From Nemertoderma westbladi (Eukaryota > Xenacoelomorpha > Nemertodermatida > Nemertodermatidae), in assembly GCA_032718475.1 (NCBI GenBank), contig JAUCBJ010008659.1:22290-86289 (forward strand): 64,000 nt of DNA. The letters run 5' to 3'. Of the stretch, positions 43,056 through 54,120 are shown piece by piece (the first letter of the stretch is position 1; each line of letters opens with the position of its first letter). The position numbers and the translations under genes were made by a program. The notes below the pieces were generated by a model, which did not search any database, was not told where the DNA came from, and saw only the letters and a list, made by a program, of their open reading frames with translations.

Positions 43056-44090
43056 TTGACTTAATGAGCCTAAAAGAATCTCCCATTCAAATTCATTTAT
43101 CGTCACGAGCATATTGTAGACAAGACGATTTTTGTAATAATAATTACCGATGTATACAGCAGGCTGTGAACGAGGCTGTATAACAAGCCTGTGAAACTCA
43201 ACTCATCTCAAACATGCAAGTACCTGGGCCTTCCTCTACCGGCCTCTAAGCAGTTAAATTGCACGATTTCTAGAGGTTTTTGCATTAATAATGTCCCTTT
43301 GAGAGTCGTGTCCCGACTTTGGACCTCCGCCTGTCTTCCAGCTATTTTATGCGGCTCTGCGGGCGGCCCTGGAGACAACCATCACTGAAGACATATTGAA
43401 AACAATCAGAAAGTTCAATCAGGTTATTGCTGGTAACTACATGCCGAACGAACTTTTTGAACAAACTATTTCATACTGATGTAGGAACATTAAACCACAT
43501 GCACAAACTACAGTTACTCAGCAATGCTTTTGAGTGTAACAATAGTAAAGTTGTCTATTGCTTCAACTGGTTGCTAAGATGCTCGTCAGGCATATTCTGG
43601 TTTGACTAATATTAATATATTCAATACATACACACACAACTGCTGCATGGCAGCACAATCTACCAAGTATATCTGCCATTAGCGTACACTACTGGTATGA
43701 TACAAAAAATTAACAAATTAAAATGTCTGTACTGATCAGATATGCACTATAGAAGCTGTCTCGATGAATAAACATATATAAACCTTAACTTCCTTATGAA
43801 CAACATAGCCGATGCACACGATGCCCGTAGATATATCCTACTATATTTTTTTAACATTTCCAACCTACCCTATGCCTTATACCAAACAGAATTGTTATAG
43901 ACCCTAGGCCTATTGAGTTACCGCATCTACTACGGCTTGTGTTTCACCCTATTGTGACTAATCTCTACTATATATATTATTGACACGTTAATGTTGTTTT
44001 TATGTTTAACTTTAAGTTGTTTGCTGCAATTTTAATTTCACTTGGTCGACCTTTTACTGAATTAAAGCCACCGGAGCGTCAAGCCGGCGT

Positions 44091-44127
<37 letters not shown>

Positions 44128-45740
44128 CATGGGTAGTATCTAAATCGTAGCAGGTATAATAGATCAGTAGGTGTATGATACATGTTCTGCCAAACTATAG
44201 GGTATACAGACAACTAAGGTGAAATTATCATAATTGGGTGGAATGTTTGCAAAAATAACCATAATGCCTTTACAACCACTGTAATATAACATGTTATTCT
44301 GTGAAATTATTGCAATCGATCGATGTGTCGCTCATAAATGAATGTATAACATTCAATGATTTAATAATAACTATTCATGTTTATTATTAATAATATATGT
44401 TTAGTTATTAACTTATCGAGATGATATGTCATCCATAAATGACTCTGCTCTCATTAATTCCCTATGCAGGAAGGTAATAAGCCCATATTATATTTGCATT
44501 TGATATAGTTTACATTGAAATTATAGGTAATGTGGTGCCTAATATCGTTGATTTGTCCTCTAGTTGGCTGCCATAGTGATACGTGAAAGGAATTTCAATG
44601 CTACGCTGGTTCAACAGAAGCATACATCGCTCTCGTAGAAAGCGGATTAATTTTCATTGATTGCGGCGGAACTAACTTCCAAGCTCAGATTATACATACA
44701 TCAGTGTAATAATACATTAATGAAGCAATACTAACTCGAAATCTTGTTTGTCTGAACTGCTGATCATTGCAAAGAACATAGACACAAATCAGGGCTAATT
44801 TCGAGGGTTTAAAGAAATATATTTCACAAAAATAACTTTATTTATTATATTTTACTCTCTCAGATGAACATATAAACAAACTGCAGTTGGAGTCCCAAAT
44901 TAAAACATTCCTATCAATATTAATACCATTTAAGATTGGAATAAAATTGCACGTATGGGCCTTCGTGCAGCAAAAGCTGCATGCCATCTTAGCGAACAAT
45001 TATAATTATACCATGGCTAGTTATATATTGGCTTCCGACACACTCACACCCACACTAACAGACTTTAGAAAAACGGCCATAGTATAATTCTAACAGTTCA
45101 CTGATGGCTCGCAGTTTTGACTCGCCCCACATGATAATTTATAATAATTAATAGGTCCGGTGGGTTACCTATAAGGCCACACGAGGAGTGGAGTGGGGTC
45201 TGCCAAAACCTCACCAGCCACTACTGAATTATATACAACGGTATTTACTTATTTATTATTTTCAATTTAAGGTAGTTTTAAGAAATAAAATAATTGAATG
45301 TTCATTAATAAACAAACTGCATCAAAATAAACCAATATAATCAATATGCTCTCAACACTCATATCTTTTACCGGACTCATTTAGAACAAAAATAAAATCT
45401 TTTGAATTATTTAGAATAAGTTCTTTCTCTCCATTCCGTAAATATATCATTAATATTCATGACCAAAATTAAATATTCCACCATCAGAAATTAAGAGTTG
45501 AATGCCTCAAAATGACCGCAAACTACAAATAATGTGTTTAGCTGGTTTAAAAACCAGATTTAATTTAAAACATTAAGGGAATAACCAATACTTTATTTCA
45601 TATGCCACAAATTTGCGCTTTAAATCACTTTTTTCAATTACGGATGTTTTCTGCAGACAGACACTAAGGTATATTCTACCACCAGTACATTCTATATCAC
45701 GAATTCACATAAATAATAACGTAATCATTAATGTACTTAC
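43056..45740. other. Part of eag intron 2; (TAA)n microsatellite, otherwise nothing recognised
   Basis: A (TAA/ATA)n run is at 44091-44127. The small frames at 43191-43609 and 44887-45087 have no family resemblance and no phase-compatible splice boundaries that I can see. Confidence 0.5.
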
Positions 45741-45971
45741 TGTTTTTGCGGTAGAGCACCACCTCAAATTGTTCGTAAATGACATTCTGATAAGCCTGGG
45801 CTATTCGATCTATCTTCTCAGCTGTAGTTAGTTCGCCGTGCATGTATCGCAAACTACCGGATTTCTGCATAACCTCAGCCCGATGATAGCCAGATATCTG
45901 GCAAAACGTGTCATTGCAGTACACTACAGGGTAGTCGATCAATCGCGCATTAGTTAATAAAAAACTGCTAT
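45741..45971 (-). CDS. eag: EAG-type K+ channel, coding exon 2 (PAS domain core)
   Basis: The exon is 231 bp. The acceptor is ttgttacag|AT at 45972 and the donor is AACA|gtaagt, leaving one base of an Arg codon for exon 3. It encodes the PAS core: 'SSFLLTNARLIDYPVVYCND' then 'TFCQISGYHRAEVMQKSG', the signature of EAG-family PAS domains, followed by 'LRYMHGELTTAEKIDRIAQA' and 'FEVVLYRKN'. The N-terminal PAS domain of these channels packs against the cyclic-nucleotide-binding homology domain and controls gating. The region around 'GSLRYMHGEL' replaces the usual 'CSFMYGEL' type of segment. Confidence 0.95.
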
Positions 45972-46257
45972 CTGTAACAATTAATAAAAAAATAATTAGA
46001 ATGACAACAATCAATACATTATCAAAAATTAAGTGTATCATTTGTAAATAATATAAGCAGTGCCCACTAAATCGAAATCTGCAATCAAGAATATTAGTTG
46101 ATAATTTCCTTTCTAATGCTCTGATTATTATCGATGGTGGTCGGACTTCACCCAACAACAATAAAGTCGTGTATTCGGTCTTGTATTAGTTATGTATAAG
46201 CAAAACAACATCCTTAGCAGCCCTTTATTCTTTATTTAGAATAAATTGTCCATCAGC

Positions 46258-46982
46258 TAGCGTGTTAGAAAGCAGGGTGACAACTTCTATTGAATAAAGT
46301 GGAAAGAGCTGCTAAGGACGTTGTATTGTTATAAATGCTACCAAAACCGAATTCATTACGTTTAAGAAGGTTAAAGGAAGCCTGACCACCATCGATAATA
46401 AGCAACTATAAACATTTATGACTTCTAGTACCTTGGGTCATGGATTAGAGATCAGCAGAAAAGACATGGAAGTTAGGAAATGGCATGGGTATCTCAATCA
46501 AAAATGGATTCCATCTGGAAATTAGATCTATCCAGGTACCTGAAGACTAAGATCTTTCGAGCCACAGTGAAAAGTGTACTTTTATACGGGGGTGAGACCT
46601 AGACAATAACAAAGCCACTTCAACAACTAATTGGTGGTTGTTACACCAGACTATTAAGCGCAGCCCTAAACATCACCTGGAGATAACTCATAACAAATTC
46701 CGAGTTTTATGGTACAATACCACCTGTATCAACCACCCTCCGTGAACAAAGATTAGGATTCAGTGGGCACTGCTGGAGGGAGAAGTAAAGACAAGGTCAT
46801 ACCAGATTTACTTTTCTGCCAAGCAGCACAAGTTGGCGTTCCCATGGACGACAGTAATGACATATTGATTGACCAACTTGAAATTGACCAACGAAATTGC
46901 AACAACTACGGAGAATCGGGAAGCCTGGAATGACCTCATTTCCACTGTCTGAGCTCGCTCGACACAGTAGTAGTAGTAGCTA
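46258..46982 (+). pseudogene. Family A RTE-like LINE relic, 3' half, with (TAG)n tail
   Basis: It begins at the point matching 'LLLNKVERAAKEVG' of the fragment at 1-1446 (ttgaataaagtggaaagagctgctaagg). It continues past the 'LGSW' motif into a C-terminal region with cttttatacgggggtgagac (a 'LLYG.ET' motif) and attcagtgggcactgctgga (the 'RFSGHCWR'-type motif). Stops and frameshifts are frequent. It ends in agtagtagtagtagc at 46967-46981. It lies in eag intron 1, opposite to the gene. Confidence 0.82.
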
Positions 46983-47846
46983 GATGTTAGATTACAGCTT
47001 TGCACGCACAGATAGAACCACCCCCAGATAAATGGTTGGTTAATTTAAAAATGACCAATAAAAAATGCAATAAATATATGATTGGAATAAGTCAGTTGCC
47101 TGCCATTCATTACAGATTGATCTTCATTGATCCTTGCAACTGCCATAAAATTGGCTACAAGATCTCTCTACTTTTAGTAAAACCATACCGGTTACCACGC
47201 AAGACTTAACAGGATCCCTGATGTGATTTCACAAACATGATTATGTTTAATTGCTTGGCTACAATCAAGATAAAGAGGTATGACCCATGAAAGGAGAGGT
47301 TACAATTATTATCGTTTGTAATGTATGTTTTCATTTATAAAAAATAATCTCAAGAATTACCGAACAAGAGAATCATAAAACATGTGCATTATAACTCATA
47401 TTTGTTGATTAGGAATTATTTTGAGTGTTCTACACTATCTAATATGCCTGTAATCAAGGCAGTGACCAGGCAAGTTTATTGATCTGATCGGCGTTTGAAA
47501 ACATAGTTGTCTGCCTGAATGCATTTAATGGATGGTATATTTTGTAGTGCGCTGCCACCCAACTCAAACATCCTCTGGGATACCGCCTGCTTGTTAATAG
47601 CAACACATCATGAATTGCAACCGCCATTCAATTAACCAAATGTATATCCATATTATGGGAGATATATATCGATTTTAATTCAGAAAGGCTTATTTTTGGA
47701 ATTCATTATGTCTTCATTCGTATCTTATTAACTAACCATACTATAATATTATTTGAGCAATAATTAATGTTCAACTTATATCAACTTGAATTATAATGAA
47801 GTATAGGAAATGCTGTGGACCGACCACTATGTTTTTGAATACTCAC

Positions 47847-47925
47847 GTAATTCATTAGCACGCCGTATCATAACCTCTAGAAAGGTATTCTGTGGAGCTA
47901 ACAGCCCTCTCCGAGCTCTAGGCAT
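47847..47925 (-). CDS. eag: EAG-type K+ channel, first coding exon (PAS cap)
   Basis: ATG at 47925 opens 'MPRARRGLLAPQNTFLEVMI', then 'RRANEL' and the donor C|gtgagt at 47846. 'RRGL(L/V)APQNTFLE' is the hallmark PAS-cap start of EAG/ERG/ELK channels, so the start codon is well supported, and an A sits at position -3. The 79-bp coding part leaves phase 1, which matches exon 2 (xAT). The join gives 'ANELHSSFLL', two residues longer than usual at this point, so the junction is slightly less certain than the others. The 5' UTR and promoter were not identified. Confidence 0.9.
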
Positions 47926-48337
47926 GATTGATAACAGATTTAATAAATATTATTATTGACATATATTAGACATATCAATTACTATATTATTCATGATACA
48001 TCATGTACAAGTATCATGGTACAAGTGATAAATATATAATATAATGTCAGAATGTGTTTTATTTAGTGAATAAATTGGTTTCATATATTATAATTTTTTT
48101 ATAATTTTGATATCACACAACACGCTTTATCGCCCAAGTGAAGAGTACCAGGATTTCACTTTTCGGTCGACTTTTTATTGTAATTTTATATATGAAGATT
48201 TTTTTTTTTTTTTAATTTATCTTCATTAAGTGTTTTATAGCGCTTATTTCTGTCTTATAACCTGTACATATACTAATTCGTTTATTGTTTTCGTTAGATT
48301 CAGCCCTTCTGTAACCTGTGTTTTGGTGAAAACCTGG

Positions 48338-48562
48338 TATTCTGCACATGGGGGTAACTGCGAAGTGAAATATAACGGTAGAAAGTCTGGTATTCTTCAC
48401 ATGGGGGTAACTGCAAAGTGAAATATAACGGTAGAAAGTCTGGTATTCTGCACATGGGGGTAACTGCAACGTGAAATATAACGGTAGAAAGTCTGGTATT
48501 CTGCACATGGGGGTAACTGCAAAGTGAAATATAACGGTAGAAAGTCTGGTATTCTTCACATG
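48338..48562. repeat. 53-bp minisatellite, about four copies
   Basis: The unit is tggtattctgcacatggggg followed by taactgcaaagtgaaatata and acggtagaaagtc. Four consecutive units differ by a few bases (ctgcac/cttcac, cgaag/caaag/caacg). Confidence 0.93.
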
Positions 48563-48589
48563 GGCCCATTTTATTATATTTATTAAATA

Positions 48590-48680
48590 AATCGCTGTGA
48601 TCCGCTGTTGGAATCGAACTGGTGACCTCCATATTCAAAATCTTGCAATTTAACCATCGATAATATTGTAATATGTCAAC
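48590..48680 (-). mobile_element. tRNA-derived SINE head
   Basis: On the minus strand an A-box-like TATCGATGGTTAAATT is followed about 40 bases later by the B-box-like AGTTCGATTCC. The layout is that of the 5' tRNA-like part of a SINE. It does not fold as an intact tRNA by eye. Confidence 0.6.
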
Positions 48681-48907
48681 AAACATAAAGTAGGGTTGGG
48701 TTGAGCAATATTTGAGGCATTCTAAAGAAAAAATATCAAAATTATAAAATTCGCCAAAACCTTTTCAAAAGCACGAGTTAAATAACGAAATGTTCAGTTG
48801 AGTTTGCTAGAGGTTGTTTTCGTCCAAGCTAGAAGCGAAAAAAAGTAATTCATTCACCAACATAGAGCCGCAATGACTATAAAATTAATAATAAGCCGTA
48901 ATAAATC

Positions 48908-48985
48908 CAACCTTAGCGTGATGGTTAAATCAATTGCATTGAATTGAGGTCGTGGGTTCGATCCCCCCATGGGGGCCAGATAAGT
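48908..48985 (+). mobile_element. tRNA-derived SINE head
   Basis: TTAGCGTGATGGTTAAAT (A-box-like, 48913) and GGTTCGATCCC (B-box-like, 48956) are at tRNA spacing, with 'ccccatgggggcca' after the T-arm. The acceptor stem does not pair with the 5' side, so I do not call a tRNA gene. The head is similar to the opposite-strand one at 48590-48680. Confidence 0.65.
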
Positions 48986-49081
48986 TTTTGTATCTGCACA
49001 AATGCTTTAAAGGTACTAGCATATCATCATCATCGCCTTGCATCATTATGGTAGCCAATAAATAGCAGTTTGAAGTACCGG

Positions 49082-49083
<2 letters not shown>

Positions 49084-49114
<31 letters not shown>
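49084..49114. repeat. Poly-G run of about 31 bases
   Basis: An uninterrupted G homopolymer follows gtaccggtt. It is the longest of several G/C runs in the window; its length may be inexact because of sequencing. Confidence 0.9.
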
Positions 49115-49115
<1 letters not shown>

Positions 49116-50129
49116 ACCACTCTCTATAAGGAATATGTTTGTCTATGGGTAACAACATTCATTCTGTGCAAGTTTCAAGAAATTATATTGAACACACCCT
49201 TCCATATTTAGAGATTTTGTGGTACAACCCAAACCCCCCTTCCCTTATAGCAGATCGAAACACTAAACCATGTCCATTGTTGTTGGTTGTTGGTCCTTGC
49301 TTTCTGGACTTTATACCCAGTAAATTGAACCTGTGACGTTTGTGATTTATATAAGCAACGGATTCCGCAAAATTGCTCGATCCACCTATAGAGTAAGCGG
49401 TATAGTGACGGGAGGCACGTCTTAAGTGCCTTAAGTGCAAATAACTAGATTATTCAAATAGGGGCGAGGGGATAACATAAAGATATTATTATTAGTGCTA
49501 TCACGGGCACAACATACCAAAGCTGTTGACTTATCGCTCACCAATAAATGTATGAGAAAAGTTATTTTTCGTTTTTTTTAATATGATGACCAATGCGGGC
49601 TATACTATTATGCATGCTCTCCAGGCCCCCTGCCAAGTCCACTCTCTCCCCTTGCTGCTCTACCCTCTGACCCTATGCTCATACCTAACTCCGTCCTTTT
49701 GAATACATTCAATGTAGTAAGCAGCCTGCTAGTGAACAATACCTGTTTACAATACCTTATATTTACATTATACAGGGAAAGGGACAGGGACAGGACAAAT
49801 AATTCCAGGAAAGCCATCATATCGGCAAGGATCCCATAATCTCTATCCCATAATAATCTATGAAAAAGGCGGGGCTGCAACAGGAATACAGCATTGAAAA
49901 GACAATCAAATTCTACTTTTAGGAAGATACAATGTGTTTTATATCTCCCTTGGAAATACTTGAATATGTTTCAAGGTGCTGCAATCTTGACAAAAGCTTG
50001 TTTGACAAGTTAGAAGTTTCTGTTTCCCCTTGTAAAACAGATTCTTCTGAGCGTAATTAATTTTGAATAATTTAGATGCTATTACACAGCCTGATTCCTT
50101 GACAGTATTTTACACATCAATCGTGTTTC
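49115..50129. other. No gene recognised
   Basis: Short frames on both strands (for example 49139-49440 and 49608-49880) have no family resemblance. No repeats were recognised. Confidence 0.4.
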
Positions 50130-50575
50130 ATATACTACTAGTATCGGCATGCTGCATTGCAGCTGCATTTTTAAGAATGCTGTGCCGGCTTGTCGACAAA
50201 ATTGCGCCGCCACAACTCCCTATCACCCATGACATTTGCTAGATCATCCGCATCTTCAAGGCCAGTGTCCTTTAAGATGCGTCTCAAGAAAGTCATGGGC
50301 TGTCCACCATGCTTATTCACTCCATGAGGCTGCCAAAGTAGACGATTATGCACTGGCTGGTCCTCACGGCGAAAGCAATGTCCTGCAAAGCGGAGGCGAT
50401 GAGAGAGAGAGCTTGGGGGAACCAATGAGACACCTCCAATGTTGTTATATAGTGTCTGGTTGGAGATGTGAGCATTGTACTTGACTCAATGAACCCGGCG
50501 TAGCATTCTTGTGAATGTGCCATCCAGAGATTTGGTGTCCTCAGCAGTTAGAGCCCAGCATGGACTCCCATATAG
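50130..50575 (-). mobile_element. Family B LINE, short 3' fragment
   Basis: On the minus strand this is the last roughly 145 codons of family B ('WALTAEDTKSLDG' down to 'ELWRRNFVDKPAQHS' with stop). It has small indels, including the replacement of the 'LEQN' region by a GA-rich stretch at 50400. The 3' end is at ctactagtatcgg (50136). Confidence 0.9.
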
Positions 50576-50774
50576 AGCTCAATGAAGAAACTAATTAATA
50601 TGATTTAAATAACAAAGTACAATAAAGGCCACAGTCATACTGATCAATATATCCATAGAACTTTATAGTTTAGGCTAAGTCGCATAGTGAGACGTTTTAA
50701 AAGAGCAAAAACTCGAATGTATTTGCCACGCAATATGTTTAAAGTTAGTGTAAGTTGCGATAATTGTATTGTTG

Positions 50775-51345
50775 TGTTGAACAATTGTTAGAAACAATCG
50801 AATATAGGGTAACAAGTAAGTAACAGTGGTGGGGTGTGTTTTTTGTAAAAACACGAGGAAACGGTCTAAATGGCCAGTTTTGAAAATCGGCTGTGATTGG
50901 CTGCTACATATTTAACGTCACTACGCAGTGCTCCAATAATTTCTTATATTGGTTTCTATGAAGGGTGAATTGATTCATTTTATCAATGTTCATCACCATG
51001 AATTTAATTAATTGTGTTGTCAAAAGACATGCAAGACTCTCTGCTTTCAATTGTTTAATTGATATAAGCCACGTGTGCTATGATTGAGATTAAATGTGTA
51101 TTTGAATGGATTTAATATCACCCTCCATTGTAACCAATATAAAAAAATTATCATATCACTGCGTAATGACATCAAATATGTAACATCCATTCACAGCCGA
51201 TTTTCAAAATTGGCTTACTTAAACCCGCCATTTTGACTGTTTCCTTTTGTTTTTACAAAAAATACACCCCGCCACTCGATTCAGGGCACCTTGTTACCCC
51301 TTATCCGATTGTTTCTAGCCCAACTAATTTTTCGCGCACCAACAC
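50775..51345. mobile_element. Foldback element with about 140-bp inverted arms
   Basis: The left arm (about 50775-50940: 'ggtggggtgtgttttttgta', 'ttttgaaaatcggctgtgat') recurs inverted at about 51140-51315 ('atcacagccgatttt' type, 'tacaaaaaatacaccccgcc'). The right outer part 'cttgttaccccttatccgat' through 'tttttcgcgcacc' (51289-51340) is related to 28454-28507. There is no ORF. Confidence 0.85.
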
Positions 51346-52806
51346 TATTAAATAAGCTTATTGTCATTTCAAAGGATAATTTTCATTGTATACTATTTTT
51401 TGGCCTCGTACTTAAAATAAATTATAATGCAGCTACGTGTATAAACGATGGGACGGTATAAATATATATAAATAATAAATCAACATTAAATAATAAATAC
51501 TACACAAAATTTCGCACTTGACCCACGTATATTAATTAAAGTATGAACGGGAAGGAATGCAATACAGTTTTTATCATCATGCACTGAACTACAAGAACAT
51601 AAAGGGATAAGCAAGCCAATGATACAGTCAACATCTTGCATTCTCATTGGCTAAACCGCAGCCAAGCAAGCTTCCAGTGTATTTCTATCCATAGATTCAA
51701 GGCAGGAAGTGACAGGAGCAACAATTCTCCCATTTTTATATACCTGTCAGGAGGGCGAGAGAGCCGTGCAGTTGTTCCATAGGCTGTTATCCATTAACGA
51801 TTGCTCTAAAATCGACAATAATTTCTTCTATCAATAAAACTGACATACAATATCCCCATTGCATTATTAAAGGTCAGATAGCGCTTATCAAATTTGGAGG
51901 CCTACTTGATAATGGTATATCAGATATGCGTTCTGCCGCCATCAATAATATGCCTTATTTCTTGATGACACCGACATGTATTGTTTCTTTTACATCAAGG
52001 GGAATGAATGAATGTTATGAATGTAAGGGTTGTTGGTTCGAACCTCACCCATTGATTTATTTTGTAAGTATTAGGTACATGTAATTGGGTTGCTACAGTG
52101 TGTATTAGAATGATTTCATGGGAATATATTTAGAATGACGCGGTGATATACCTGGCATACATAGTAAATGGATGGCGTAGGGACATACTGAGAAATAATA
52201 CCGCACTGCGCGACTTGTAAGTGTGAAATTAATTCCATGAAAATAAATAAAGAGTATTATTTAGACCTGCGGCAGCAACCTTAAAGACAAATCTAGAAAA
52301 TAAAGAGAACACTTTTTCTTCCTGGATGTTTTTTTGCCAAGGTTTCGACTTGTATATTCATTCAATTTCAATATTAATTCACACTTTATTAGCAAAATAA
52401 TTCGTTTCAATAATAATCCAACTATAAAAATAGTCAGCAAATTGGTCCCGGACAGGAGATCATCCTAAGAGTTCAATGGCCCAGAAGCGCCGACCGGTTT
52501 ATGACGTGGGAGATTGACCGGGAGTGCCGATCCCCTGCGGTTTGAGTAATCTTTGAAGCAGAAAAGTGGACTAATTACCTAGTCTCTAATCGATATCATA
52601 AAACTAAACCGAAACTCCATGCTGGCAAGATTGGACGGTTTGCACGGTCTCCATTAAGCTGAATGTTATTGAATATTCAATATTGGTTAGATATTTATGT
52701 ATTAATTTATTGACATAGAACATCATTTTTTTCCTTAGTAGCCAGTTTGCTATATGTTTCTGTGGTATGATGTCTAACAAATAACTATAATTCGAACACC
52801 AATATC
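51346..52806. other. No gene recognised; a B-box-like site
   Basis: At 52032-52045, ggttcgaacctcaccc resembles a Pol III B-box, but no convincing A-box precedes it. The rest is AT-rich without recognised features. Confidence 0.4.
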
Positions 52807-53345
52807 TCAAGTTATTTTTCAACGAATATCAGATTTGGAATCCTTGCAATGCCAGCTTTCCATTAGTACCAACAAATCACTATAAGGTTGAAGAATAACT
52901 GTGGTATATCTGGTGCAATAACGACAGAGACACTTATTTCAAATGCTTGTAGCTAACGATTGAAAGCGCAAATAAAAATTCTGGCTCATCCACTCACTAA
53001 GTGGAAGGGATGCTAGTTAAATTGTTTAAAAAAAATTCTGTTCAAATTTCATGTGTTCTCATTAAGAATAGCATTAAAAAATCTTGGGGTGGTTCGTGTT
53101 ATGACACTCTTCTAGGCCTTGTGGGGCAAGCGCCGAAAGTAAGCGAGCTTAGCATACAGGTACCACTAACTCAATCGGTGTGTCTGTTGATCTGTCGTTC
53201 TGTCGATCTGTTGTTCTGTCGATCTGTTGTGTCCAATTTTAAACGTTAATAACTCAGCCAAATCTCGATAAAATATATCCAAACTTGGTACATATGTAGC
53301 TGGCAAAAGTTTAGAAATTTTCCAAGTTGAATTTGCGTGGGGTCT
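52807..53345 (+). repeat. Dispersed repeat, second copy of the P-element target locus
   Basis: 52830-52900 (tttggaatccttgcaatgcc...ccattagtaccaacaaatca) corresponds to 20168-20205 joined to 25334-25350 without the transposon. 52900-53040 corresponds to 25350-25500 ('cttgtagctaacgattgaaa', 'attctggctcatccact'). 53120-53345 corresponds to 27440-27660 ('ttctgtcgatctgttg', 'ccaaacttggtacat', 'ggcaaaagttta', 'ttttccaagt'). The repeat has no ORF and its class is unknown. Confidence 0.8.
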
Positions 53346-53499
53346 TCGTGCAGCATCTGTGTAATTGTCTTGCAGTTATAATAAATTAATCTACCCAAAA
53401 ATTATTAGGCTTGGCATCAGCTGGTTGCTAGGAGACTACAGGATTACAGTATGGTACCGGTACTGTTAACTGTTACAGTGGTACAGAGTTACCGGTACC

Positions 53500-54120
53500 G
53501 TATTCAGGTCGTTGGTCGTTGGCAAGGCTATCTAAACAACTTCTTCATCTAAACAGCTTCCGACAGTCTGATGTATCTGGACCCGAGCAGCCGAGTGGCA
53601 TCAAGATGCGATTAACTGAGGAATAAATACTACGGAATTGCTTGCTTGTCAGTAACATTCTGTTTACTACACTGGGAATACGGCGGTCGGTCAGATCGTA
53701 ATGCGGGCCACTGCCAAGTTCCTCATGCCTCACTCAGGCCACCCACCTTGGAGTGCAGTGGGAAGAGTCCGACTTACGTTGATGACTGGACGAATCGACG
53801 AGGATCGCGATTTGGGGTTAGCGGCGGCCCGGACAGCCGGATCCTGGGATCGCCTGGGAAAATTGTTGAAAGTCGGGCAGACATGTATCGCACCGGATTA
53901 CGTTCTCTGCCACGCGAAAGTGTGAGTCGAATTCGTTGTCGAATTGGGTCGGAAGCTGCGGGAATTCTACTGTTATACGGGAATAAACCGCAGCGGTCCA
54001 GTGACTATGGACGGATACTGGGATGAGTAGGTATTTCGGTCGAGTTTCTCTTCTCGATGCTCCAGGTGGATAGAGAGTTGGTTGTGTTGGGCGGAGATAC
54101 CGATAGCTGGATAGCTCTGA
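53500..54120 (+). other. GC- and CpG-richer island of unknown nature
   Basis: This block stands out from its AT-rich surroundings by CpG-rich sequence. A frame at 53701-53925 (75 codons) and an overlapping one at 53646-54026 could be the remnant of a retroelement leader or gag, but I recognise no motif. No LTR repeat of it is present in the window. Confidence 0.35.

Noticed and set aside
42800-43183. 127-codon frame over the 62-bp minisatellite
   Set aside because: Pure repeat translation (the peptide repeats with the DNA unit).
48908-48985. Functional tRNA gene
   Set aside because: A- and B-box-like segments are present, but the acceptor stem does not pair; more likely a SINE head.
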